A DNA stretch of 64,000 nt. Source: Pirellula sp. (GTDB lineage Bacteria; Planctomycetota; Planctomycetia; Pirellulales; PNKZ01). Position 1 is the first letter of the stretch, and each line of letters opens with the position of its first letter. The stretch lies in contig PNKZ01000004.1 of NCBI GenBank assembly GCA_013822735.1, forward strand, positions 124,001-188,000, given 5' to 3'. The translations under genes and the position numbers were made by a program. This document shows positions 1 through 10,072 of the stretch, piece by piece. Under the pieces are notes generated by a model, which worked only from the letters and a program-made list of their open reading frames with translations, was not told where the DNA came from and did not search any database.

Positions 1-250
1 CTTGAGATAAGAAAATTCGCCCCTGGTCGGATTTCGACCGTTCGCGACGCCGCAACGTCGGCTGCCGCGACTGCAACACCTCGACATCAACGCCGACGCT
101 TTCCAACAATTTCGCGGCCCGACATTCCAGCTGCTCCGCCAATCCCAGCAGGAGCGCAAGCGGCGTAATTTCAGGTCCGTCGGTAGGGTCGACCCAACAG
201 GCGGCTGCTTGCATGGCGCGTTCGGCGGCAGGCGTGTATTGAAAGCTCAT
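1..250 (-). CDS. Clp N-terminal-domain protein, truncated by the window edge
   Basis: The reading frame opens at an ATG on the minus strand (bases 250-248) and runs off the left edge after 83 codons without a stop. The opening residues (MSFQYTPAAERAMQAAA, then PLALLLGLAEQ and AAKLLESVGVDVEVL) follow the pattern of the Clp repeat (Clp_N), the adaptor and substrate-docking domain of ClpA/ClpC. The gene is divergent from the group that contains the full clpC at 1387. It may be a stand-alone Clp_N adaptor or a second ClpC-like ATPase; the missing C-terminus prevents a decision. The usual histidine and glycine landmarks (GHDYVGTEH) are replaced by DPTDGPEITP, so it is a divergent copy. Confidence 0.7.
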   Translation of the reverse strand, partial: MSFQYTPAAERAMQAAACWVDPTDGPEITPLALLLGLAEQLECRAAKLLESVGVDVEVLQSRQPTLRRRERSKSDQGRIFLSQ

Positions 251-556
251 AAGCCAAGTTTGCCATAGGCAGGCGCAGCGCAACAGGCGTCAGGCGCGAG
301 GAAAGACCAAGCGAGCGTCGAGCCGTGAGGCGGATGTTTCTGAGAATCTTCGCGATACGACTTACGACACGTCGGGCTCACGCCTCGACGCTCGCCTCAA
401 TTCTAATTAGCACCTAGCGCCCAACGTCTAGCGCCTGCACCTAACCCTTTACCGTGCTTTTATTTGCCTTGTCGGTCCGGCGGAGCAGAGCTAGAATTCG
501 GCCGCTACGGATAGCAATTCGGGATCGAAATCCCCAGAGAACGAAGGATCGCACCC
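251..556. other. Divergent intergenic region with a long inverted repeat
   Basis: No credible gene is seen here. It separates the leftward Clp_N gene from the rightward gene at 557, so it should hold both promoters, but I see no convincing -35/-10 pair. The main feature is the inverted repeat listed at 311-395. The bases around 410-440 contain short imperfect copies of a CTAGCGCC-like word. Confidence 0.5.
311..395. repeat. Inverted repeat, 19-bp arms
   Basis: The left arm at 311-329 (GCGAGCGTCGAGCCGTGAG) matches the reverse complement of the right arm at 377-395 at 18 of 19 positions, with a 47-base spacer. It lies between divergent genes, so it is not placed as a terminator. It may be a dispersed palindromic element or a binding site. 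Confidence 0.75.
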
Positions 557-1246
557 ATGAGCGGAACGAGCCAGACAGGACATCGCGCAAGTGCAGCCGG
601 ATTCTACGGTTGGGCTTGGCCCGGCGTACCGCAACTGTGGCGCGGCGGCGAATGGGCCGGGTTCGCGTGGGCCGCCGCCTTTGCATTGGCACTCAATCTT
701 CAAGTGCTCGTCGCTTTCTTATACACCGATCTCTTGCCGGCCATCGGAATCTGGACCGGCTGGCTCGCGATTGGCGGATTCTGGATCGCCGGACTCGTGG
801 TGGGCCGGCGTTGGACGAAGCGCCAGACGCGCACTGCCGATGCCTACCAAGCGGAACAATCGCTCTATAGCGATGCGTTTCACGACTATTTGCAGATGAA
901 CTGGGTGGCTGCCGAGGCGAAATGCGCGGAACTCATTCGGATGCGCCGCCAAGACGTTGATGCGCGACTCTTACTGGCCACGGTACTCCGACATGCCGGT
1001 CGCTCGGCGGAAGCCAAGGCACAGCTCGACGCGTTGGTCAAGCTGGAAGGGGCCGAAAAATGGGGCCTAGAAATCGCTTTAGAGCGGCGCTCCCTAGACG
1101 AACTGAATGAATTAGCGAACAATTCCGGCATCGCGAAGGACGACGGCGACGAACCGGCGACCCTTTCGATGACCGGCGGCGCCGCGAACAAGGATGCCGC
1201 AGGTGCTACAGCCGGGCTAAACCGCGCGACCCGAAACGCGGCTTAG
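557..1246 (+). CDS. Membrane protein with a TPR-like cytoplasmic tail, hypothetical
   Basis: This 229-residue protein is not recognised as a named family. Two hydrophobic segments at about residues 34-55 and 60-82 form a membrane hairpin after a short Gly/Trp-rich N-terminus containing FYGWAWPGVPQLWRGG. The part after residue 90 is soluble, and residues 105-160 look like one or two tetratricopeptide-type helical pairs (NWVAAEAKCAELIRM, DVDARLLLATVLRHAGR). The C-terminal 40 residues are Ala/Gly/Asp-rich and probably disordered. It lies 140 bases upstream of clpC on the same strand and may be co-transcribed. A membrane scaffold role would be a guess. Confidence 0.75.
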   Translation: MSGTSQTGHRASAAGFYGWAWPGVPQLWRGGEWAGFAWAAAFALALNLQVLVAFLYTDLLPAIGIWTGWLAIGGFWIAGLVVGRRWTKRQTRTADAYQAEQSLYSDAFHDYLQMNWVAAEAKCAELIRMRRQDVDARLLLATVLRHAGRSAEAKAQLDALVKLEGAEKWGLEIALERRSLDELNELANNSGIAKDDGDEPATLSMTGGAANKDAAGATAGLNRATRNAA

Positions 1247-1386
1247 TGCGTAGATGAAGGTAGTCGCTTGCCCAAAGCTTTGTTGGTGTAAGAGTAGTAG
1301 GCGGCAAAGTAGAGTTCGGTAGAGGTCGGGACGGGATCAAGTAGTAGAGCGAAGTTTTGCGTTAGTACGGCATACGGAGTTCGAAC

Positions 1387-3981
<2,595 letters not shown>

Positions 3982-4016
3982 GCGACGACCGATCGGTTCG
4001 TAAAAGTAAGCAATCC

Positions 4017-4054
4017 AGGCCGCTCTCGACTTCGCGTCGAGGGCGGCCTTTTGC
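4017..4054 (+). terminator. Rho-independent terminator of clpC
   Basis: A 14-bp stem (AGGCCGCTCTCGAC pairing with GTCGAGGGCGGCCT, one G-U pair) closes a short TTCGC loop and runs into CTTTTG. It lies 35 bases after the clpC stop codon. Confidence 0.85.
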
Positions 4055-4221
4055 TTGCGCTGCCGGCGACGTCGAACGCCTCGCGAGCTGCCGAAATTGA
4101 CAATCCCGCCGTCATCATGCAAGTCGACCTAGTCGATATTCGTCCAGCCGTGTAGACGTACGCAGGAAATGCGCGCTTTCCCGTTGGGGCGGAACTCCAT
4201 CGCCCGACTAGGCAACTGTTT

Positions 4222-5097
4222 ATGTCGACGACCACCCAAACTTCCCCCCTGCCCGACGACGCCCCGCCCGGCTTCGCAGGGTCCATCGTGGAATGGATTT
4301 CCGACTTCGGCGACGTCATCGTCGGCTACGTGGCCGCGCTCGGCGACTTTGCGATGTTCGTCTCGTCGACCAGCAGTTGGACGTTCACGCGCTTGCCGAA
4401 GCGCGAAACGCTGATGCCGAACTTCTACCAGATCGGCGTGCTCAGCTTGCCCGTTATCGCGCTGACCGGAACGTTTATCGGCATGGTCTTGGCCGTGCAG
4501 AGTTATGCGCAGTTTCGAGCATTGCACATCGAAACGCGGTTGGGCGGCGTCATCAATATGTCGCTCGTTCGCGAACTCGGGCCGGTACTCGCGGCGACGA
4601 TGCTCGCCGGCCGCGTCGGCGGCTCGATGGCGGCCGAACTCGGCACAATGCGCGTCACCGAACAGATCGATGCCCTATCCAGCATGGGGGCCAACCCCAT
4701 TCATTACCTTGTGGTGCCTCGCTTCCTCGGCTGCTTGGTGCTCATTCCCACGCTCACCATCATGGCCGACTTCATGGGCGTCGTCGGCGGCTGGTTTTAT
4801 AGCGTGCTGCTGCTCGACATCGACTCCCATCACTACTGGCAGCATTCGCAAGAGATGGTCGGAGCGTTCGACGTCTTTAGCGGTATCTTCAAAAGTTTGT
4901 TCTTCGGGGCGGCGATCGCGCTTATTAGCTGCCATCGCGGGTTTCACTGCGCTCCGGGCGCCGAAGGGGTCGGACGTGCGGCGACCAGTGCGTTCGTACA
5001 TTCGTTCGTGATGATTCTCGCCATCGATCTTTTGCTGGGCATTTTCCTCGATTCGCTCTATCTCGTTATCTGGCCCGAGGGAGCCTCCTACCTCTAA
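4222..5097 (+). CDS. mlaE: MlaE-type ABC transporter permease
   Basis: This 291-residue integral membrane protein belongs to the MlaE/YrbE permease family, which moves phospholipids between inner and outer membranes in Gram-negative cells. Family landmarks include the stretch around [18 protein letters not shown], the conserved [18 protein letters not shown] loop, [15 protein letters not shown] and the DxxMGVVGG-type region. Five or six hydrophobic segments fill residues 65-285. The first 40 residues are a Pro/Thr-rich cytoplasmic extension. The gene starts an operon with the ATPase (3-base gap) and the MCE protein. Its presence supports an outer membrane-like envelope. Confidence 0.93.
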   Translation: MSTTTQTSPLPDDAPPGFAGSIVEWISDFGDVIVGYVAALGDFAMFVSSTSSWTFTRLPKRETLMPNFYQIGVLSLPVIALTGTFIGMVLAVQSYAQFRALHIETRLGGVINMSLVRELGPVLAATMLAGRVGGSMAAELGTMRVTEQIDALSSMGANPIHYLVVPRFLGCLVLIPTLTIMADFMGVVGGWFYSVLLLDIDSHHYWQHSQEMVGAFDVFSGIFKSLFFGAAIALISCHRGFHCAPGAEGVGRAATSAFVHSFVMILAIDLLLGIFLDSLYLVIWPEGASYL

Positions 5098-5100
5098 ACC

Positions 5101-5940
5101 ATGGTCGACGCCGTACGCAACCCGACGGACGAATCCGATATTCTCGTGAATATCGAGAACGTCAGCGTGCGCTTCGGCAAAAACTGGGTACTGCGAAATA
5201 TCAACCTGAAGATTCCGCGCGGACAGACGCTCGTGCTGCTCGGCGAGAGCGGTTGCGGCAAAACAGTGCTGATGAAGACGATCATCGGCTTGGTGCGCCC
5301 CACCGAAGGGCGCATCCTGTACGACGGACGGGACCTCGCGACTCTGCCCGATCGAGAAATTACGGCATTGCGGACCCGTTTCGGTTTCGTCTTTCAGCAA
5401 GCGGCGCTGTTCGACAGCATGACGATCGAGCAGAACGTTGCGTTCCCGCTCCGGCAGCACACCAATAAAGGCCGCGCGGAGTTGAAGCGCATCGTGCTGC
5501 AGCGTCTCGCGGAAGTCGGCTTACCCGACAACGTAGGCTTGAAGAAACCGGCGGAGCTGTCCGGCGGCATGCGAAAGCGCGTCGGATTGGCGCGTGCGTT
5601 GGCGATGAGCCCGGAGATCATGCTCTACGACGAGCCGACGACCGGACTGGACCCGATCATGAGCGACGTCATCAACGAACTGATTCTCAGCGTTCGCCGA
5701 CAGAACCCGGTGACGAGCATCGTCGTCACGCACGACATGCATTCGGCCCGCAAGGTGGCCGATCGCGTAGTGATGCTCTATCCGCAGGGACGGTTGAAGA
5801 AGGGAGAATCGCAAATACTCTACGACGGCCCGCCCGGCGGCTTGGAACGTGCCGCCGACAAGCGAGTCGGGCAATTTGTCCGCGGGGAAGCGGGCGAGCG
5901 TCTCATGGAAATGCGTGAACGAGGACTACTGAGCGACTGA
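5101..5940 (+). CDS. mlaF: MlaF-type ABC transporter ATP-binding protein
   Basis: This 279-residue ATPase powers the adjacent permease. Visible motifs are the Walker A GESGCGKT at residues 48-55, the ABC signature LSGGMRKR starting at 153, the Walker B and D-loop LYDEPTTGLDP at about 171-181, and the switch histidine in VVTHDMHS. The methionine and basic residues after LSGG are typical of the MlaF group rather than drug exporters. It begins 3 bases after the permease stop and overlaps the next gene by one base, so the three are translationally coupled. The C-terminal 45 residues beyond the fold may contact the permease. Confidence 0.95.
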   Translation: MVDAVRNPTDESDILVNIENVSVRFGKNWVLRNINLKIPRGQTLVLLGESGCGKTVLMKTIIGLVRPTEGRILYDGRDLATLPDREITALRTRFGFVFQQAALFDSMTIEQNVAFPLRQHTNKGRAELKRIVLQRLAEVGLPDNVGLKKPAELSGGMRKRVGLARALAMSPEIMLYDEPTTGLDPIMSDVINELILSVRRQNPVTSIVVTHDMHSARKVADRVVMLYPQGRLKKGESQILYDGPPGGLERAADKRVGQFVRGEAGERLMEMRERGLLSD

Positions 5941-7007
5941 TGGACGAGCGTACCGTACAATTTCGAGTCGGCGTGATGGTCTTGGCCACGGTCTTGATCC
6001 TCGCCATTCTCTTACTCCTCTTCGGCGATCTGCCGTCGCTGGTGAAGGGTACGTACACCGTCAACTTCGCGTTTCCCCAAGCGCCCGGCGTGACGCAGGA
6101 CACGCCGATTCGCGTCAACGGCGTACTTATCGGTCGGGTGCGCGAAGTGCAACTCGACGAGAAGGTCGGCGTGATGATCACCGCGAAGATCGAGGACAAA
6201 TATGTACTCTATCGCGACCAAGTCGGCCGTATCGGCGGATCGCTGCTCGGCGACGCGGTGATTGAAATCGTCCCCGCGACGATGGTTCGGCCGCATGAGA
6301 AGGTAACCGACGGCGAAACCCTGCAAGGGCTCGTGGCCAAAGATCCGTTCCAAGCGATCACGAGTCTAGAATCCAACGTTTCCATCGCACTCGAATCAAT
6401 CGCCCGCACCAGCGATGAAATCGGCCAACTCGCGGGCCGGGTTAACCGCATCGTCGACGCGAATGAGCCGCAGATTCACCGCATCATCGACAACACCGAA
6501 GCGACGATTACTCAGCTGCGTACGGCCGTCGCCAACGCCGACTCGCTAATTAGCGATCCGGCGATGAAGGAAAACCTGAAGCGCACCATCAATGAACTAC
6601 CAAAGGTACTAAACGACGTCTCCGAAGCAATCACCGGGGTGCGCGCCACGATGCAAACGGCGGATCGCAACTTGGCGAACCTCGAAGGCATCACCAAGCC
6701 GCTCGGCGAGCGCGGTCCGCGGCTCATCGAAAACATCGACCGTGCCGCAACGCAGCTCGACGGCGTGCTCACGGAACTTTCCGGCTTCACGCGCTCGCTC
6801 ACCAACTCGAAGGGGACCGTGTCGAAATTACTCAACGATCCGGCTCTTTACGACGATGTCGCAGATACGGTGCACAATATTAATCAGCTCTCACGCGAGC
6901 TACGGCCGATTCTTGACGACCTCCGCACGTTTAGCGACAAGGCGGCCCGCCATCCGGAACAGTTCGGCGTCCGCGGCCTGATCCAGGGCAACTCCGGCAT
7001 TAAGTAG
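5940..7007 (+). CDS. mlaD: MCE-domain lipid-transport protein (MlaD-like)
   Basis: The 355-residue protein starts with a short basic stretch, a single transmembrane anchor at about residues 11-29, and one MCE/MlaD domain at about 38-115 (VNGVLIGRVREVQLDEKVGVMI, GRIGGSLLGDAVIEIVP). This domain forms the hexameric lipid tunnel of Mla systems. The remaining 230 residues are mostly helical (repeated IRNIDN-, TITQLR- and ANLEGI-type segments), as in longer MCE proteins that extend a periplasmic bridge. The start ATG shares one base with the stop of the ATPase gene. No periplasmic carrier (MlaC) or lipoprotein (MlaA) gene follows; the next gene is convergent. Confidence 0.93.
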   Translation: MDERTVQFRVGVMVLATVLILAILLLLFGDLPSLVKGTYTVNFAFPQAPGVTQDTPIRVNGVLIGRVREVQLDEKVGVMITAKIEDKYVLYRDQVGRIGGSLLGDAVIEIVPATMVRPHEKVTDGETLQGLVAKDPFQAITSLESNVSIALESIARTSDEIGQLAGRVNRIVDANEPQIHRIIDNTEATITQLRTAVANADSLISDPAMKENLKRTINELPKVLNDVSEAITGVRATMQTADRNLANLEGITKPLGERGPRLIENIDRAATQLDGVLTELSGFTRSLTNSKGTVSKLLNDPALYDDVADTVHNINQLSRELRPILDDLRTFSDKAARHPEQFGVRGLIQGNSGIK

Positions 7008-7028
7008 CGTTACGGCGCGATCGCCGTG

Positions 7029-9056
7029 CTACTTACTAAAGTCCCACACGCGCGGCGCTCCGCCGGTGGCGGATATCCCAATCGACTCGACGACGACGGC
7101 TTCATTCTGCGCCGGCAGATACACGCGAACATGTGCCAAGTTCCCGTCGACGGGAAGCGGAACTTCGACCGTTTTTGCACCTCCGGTCGGTATTTGAAAT
7201 TCCACGACCTGACCTTCGGCCGGAAACTCGGCCTGATCGGCCGTACGCCATTGCACCTTGCCCGGACCGCTTCCGGACGCAGTTTGCAACTTCAATACCG
7301 CGGCTCCCGTTAGCTTCAGTCCGGCGATGCCCAAGAAGCAACTCATTCCTTCGCCGGTCACGATCAACTTGCCGCCATGCAACTCGGCGCGGCAGCCGCG
7401 AGCCCGCCACCCGTTAACGGGCTCGGCGACCGTGGTCGTATTCGCGCCCGCCGGCGTCGTGGCAGGCTTGCGAGGTTTCGCCCCCGGCCTTTCTTTAGCC
7501 GCACCTTCACGGTAGTCGGGATTCGGTCGCGGCGCTAGCGCGCCGGTGTTGAGTAGAAATCCGTCGATCAGGGTGTCGAGTTCGCGTACCTTGTCGGGCA
7601 TGCTCTTTGCGAGGTTTTGCGACTCGGAGAGGTCTTGGTCGAGATTGTAGAGTTCGTGCATGTCCGGCTGTTCCGGGCCGGTCATGAACCAGCGAATCAA
7701 CTTCCACGGCCCCTGCCGCACCGTGACCCCGGGCGGCTTACTCGGGCCGCCGTGCGGGAAGTAGTTGAAATAGGGACGGTTGCCGAGGGATTGCTTCTGA
7801 CGCAGCACGCCGGCCAAGCTGACGCCGTCGATTTTTTGTTTCGGCTCAAGCGGTATGCCGACCAATTCCGCAATGGTCGGATAGATATCCACGGCACCGA
7901 CAATCTCTTGGCTCACTGCTCCAGCCGGTACCTGTCCAGGCCAGCGAATCATCAGCGGCACGCGAACGCCCCCTTCGTAGAGCGTTCCCTTACCGTCGCG
8001 AAGCGGCGTATTGTTCGTCGGCGGCAGGTTGCCGGCCCATTTGCGCCAGTCGGCGAGCGCAGCCGATTTCGCAGTCTCCGCGTTCGCCGTTTTTGCAGTG
8101 CCGGGAACATTGCTGTGAACGTTTCCGCCGTTGTCCGACATGAACAGCACGATCGTGTTCTGCGTCAGCCCGTCGGCTTCGAGCTTGTCCATGATTTTGC
8201 CGAAGCTTTCATCCACACTCTTGAGCATCGATGCCATGATCGGGTTCGACTGCAAGTCGCGCGGGTCTTTGCGATCGACGAATGACTTAGTCAGCGATTC
8301 TTTGTGTCCCCAAGGTCCATGAACGCCGAATTGCCAAACGTTCAAGAAAAACGGCTTCCCCTTCGCATCATCGATGAAGCGAACCGCTTCGTCGGCCACG
8401 CGATCGACGATATATTCGCCGGCCGGGCCGTCGGTGATCGTGCCGACGTGCCGTTGGTCCTTCGACTTCGATTCGGCGTTCGCTGCAACGTTGTACGGCG
8501 AAAAATAACTCGGCGGTCCCGGATCCGGGTGCGCATGCCAAGCGCTATCAAACCCCTGCGACTCGGGCCAGTACGAAGGCGTGGTGCCCAGATGCCATTT
8601 GCCGATGTGGCGTGTACGATAGCCGGCGTCGTGCAGTAGTTCCGCAAGCGTATATTGACGCGGCTCAAGATAGTTTTTGCTTATCGGCAACAACATCGGC
8701 ACGCCGGCGGCAGCGGTCTTCGGCAAGTATTCGAACCCCTCCGGCTGCGGCGGCTGATGACCGCTGGCCGTGGTCGTGCCGTGACGTGCCGAGTATTGCC
8801 CACTAAGAATGGTCGCCCGCGTCGGCGAGCAGAGCGGACAGGAATAGGCGCTGGTGAATCGCGTCGCCTGCGAGGCAAATCGATCGATGTTCGGCGTTTC
8901 GTAATACTTACTGCCGTAAGCGCCACAGTCGAGCCAACCCATGTCATCAACCAAGAACAATACGACGTTCGGCTTGGCCGCATCGGCTCCTTCGGCAGTG
9001 CTCAAAAGTGCCAAGCACAAAGCGGCCACGGCGAATAATGGACGTGCAAGTTTCAT
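7029..9056 (-). CDS. Secreted sulfatase, formylglycine type, with C-terminal extension
   Basis: From the ATG at 9056 the protein has 675 residues, opening with a signal peptide (MKLARPLFAVAALCLALLST, cleaved near AEGADA). The alkaline phosphatase/sulfatase fold starts with NVVLFLVDDMGWLDCG, whose aspartates bind calcium. The sulfatase motif C-S-P-T-R lies at residues 76-80; Cys76 would be converted to formylglycine by an FGE enzyme. FMSDNGGN supplies the second metal ligand. Beyond about residue 500 an extra 170-residue domain, rich in beta strands, resembles a carbohydrate-binding appendage. Planctomycetes use such enzymes on sulfated algal polysaccharides; the substrate here is unknown. An upstream TTG at 9110 would precede the signal peptide and is unlikely to be used. 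Confidence 0.93.
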   Translation of the reverse strand: MKLARPLFAVAALCLALLSTAEGADAAKPNVVLFLVDDMGWLDCGAYGSKYYETPNIDRFASQATRFTSAYSCPLCSPTRATILSGQYSARHGTTTASGHQPPQPEGFEYLPKTAAAGVPMLLPISKNYLEPRQYTLAELLHDAGYRTRHIGKWHLGTTPSYWPESQGFDSAWHAHPDPGPPSYFSPYNVAANAESKSKDQRHVGTITDGPAGEYIVDRVADEAVRFIDDAKGKPFFLNVWQFGVHGPWGHKESLTKSFVDRKDPRDLQSNPIMASMLKSVDESFGKIMDKLEADGLTQNTIVLFMSDNGGNVHSNVPGTAKTANAETAKSAALADWRKWAGNLPPTNNTPLRDGKGTLYEGGVRVPLMIRWPGQVPAGAVSQEIVGAVDIYPTIAELVGIPLEPKQKIDGVSLAGVLRQKQSLGNRPYFNYFPHGGPSKPPGVTVRQGPWKLIRWFMTGPEQPDMHELYNLDQDLSESQNLAKSMPDKVRELDTLIDGFLLNTGALAPRPNPDYREGAAKERPGAKPRKPATTPAGANTTTVAEPVNGWRARGCRAELHGGKLIVTGEGMSCFLGIAGLKLTGAAVLKLQTASGSGPGKVQWRTADQAEFPAEGQVVEFQIPTGGAKTVEVPLPVDGNLAHVRVYLPAQNEAVVVESIGISATGGAPRVWDFSK

Positions 9057-9172
9057 AGGGGCATGGCCTTTTCGTTGTCGTCGCACGGGAACGTGCTGGT
9101 TGACGCGCAAGTTACTTTCATTATTTGAGGCTGCGGGCGTAATCGCCAGACGGCGAGCCGACTTTAAGCAAC

Positions 9173-9210
9173 AAAAATGCCTCGTCGACGCTTTCGCGTC
9201 GGCGAGGCAT
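9173..9210 (-). terminator. Terminator of the Asn/Tyr/Gly-rich secreted protein gene
   Basis: A 15-bp stem with one mismatch (ATGCCTCGTCGACGC and GCGTCGGCGAGGCAT) and a 4-base TTTC loop is followed, read on the minus strand, by a run of five T. It lies about 50 bases beyond the stop codon at 9260. Confidence 0.85.
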
Positions 9211-9259
9211 TGCTCAGCATCAACTTGTCACAGTTGTCTATCTTGAGTAGTTGATTGAA

Positions 9260-9769
9260 CTAGCGAACCCCGGCACCAATCGCAGCACCGATGTTTGCAC
9301 CTCGGCTTCCGCCCAACGCACCGCCGATGGCCGCACCTACGTTCGCACCGCGGTTACCGTAGTAGCCGTTGCCGTACCCGTTGCCATAGCCATTGTAGTA
9401 ACCGTTGTTGTAGTAACGGTTTCCATACGCACCGCTGTTGTAGTAGCCGTTGTAGCCATTGCCGTACACGTTACCTCGGTAACCCGAGTAATACGGTTGG
9501 GCAAAGACGTTTTGACCGTTCCACATGTAAGCACCTTGCGCATTGGGGTAGACCCAATTGTTCTGGTGGTGAACGGCCCATTGGTTGTTCGGCGTGTAGT
9601 ACCACCACTGATTGTTGTGGTATTTCCAGCGCCAATCGTCGTTGGCTTGCGCCGCAGCAGCGGCGTTCGCAGCGCCCACGGCCGCATTCACGGCCACTTG
9701 CGCTTGCGCACGTTCGGCGAAACCGACGAACGAAGCTCCCAAGACGATAAGTGTTAGTAACGTACGCAT
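9260..9769 (-). CDS. Secreted Asn/Tyr/Gly-rich low-complexity protein, unknown function
   Basis: This 169-residue product has a clear signal peptide (MRTLLTLIVLGASFVGFAERAQA). After an Ala-rich segment comes a Trp-rich motif (DDWRWKYHNNQWWYYTP), then about 60 residues made almost only of Tyr, Asn and Gly in short repeats (YNNGYYNGYGNG). It ends with two copies of a GANxGAAIGxxxG motif (at GANVGAAIGGALGG and GANIGAAIGAGVR), a glycine-zipper-like pattern. A strong ribosome binding site (GGGAGG) sits 6 bases before the ATG, and it has its own terminator, suggesting high expression. It may be a cell-surface or matrix protein. No enzyme motif is visible. Confidence 0.85.
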   Translation of the reverse strand: MRTLLTLIVLGASFVGFAERAQAQVAVNAAVGAANAAAAAQANDDWRWKYHNNQWWYYTPNNQWAVHHQNNWVYPNAQGAYMWNGQNVFAQPYYSGYRGNVYGNGYNGYYNSGAYGNRYYNNGYYNGYGNGYGNGYYGNRGANVGAAIGGALGGSRGANIGAAIGAGVR

Positions 9770-10072
9770 ACATTCCTCCCTTCAACTTTGTTCTGGTCAA
9801 ATGCTTTGCGAACCGAAACTCGCATTGCTAACGTGAGAAATGCACGCAGCGTGCCGAACACTTTGAACTTGAGAGAATTCGTCGGGCAAACTTTGCTCAT
9901 GCCGTGTTCGACCGTGGATTCCGCGGAAACACGGGTTGCCACGGACAAAAGATTCAAAGATTGCGCGATGCGCAACCAGCCTGCCGTCGCAGAGAACTCA
10001 CTAACCTGCGACGTTGCGGCAGCCGTTTTGCGCTATCCGCGACCAAATTCGCCGACGTCGTAGCGTCCGACG
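9770..10072. other. Intergenic stretch upstream of the secreted-protein gene
   Basis: No gene is supported. It presumably contains the minus-strand promoter for the gene ending at 9769, whose ribosome binding site GGGAGG is at 9774-9779. A perfect 6-3-6 palindrome TTGCGC-GAT-GCGCAA lies at 9961-9975. No clear promoter boxes were seen. Confidence 0.4.
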
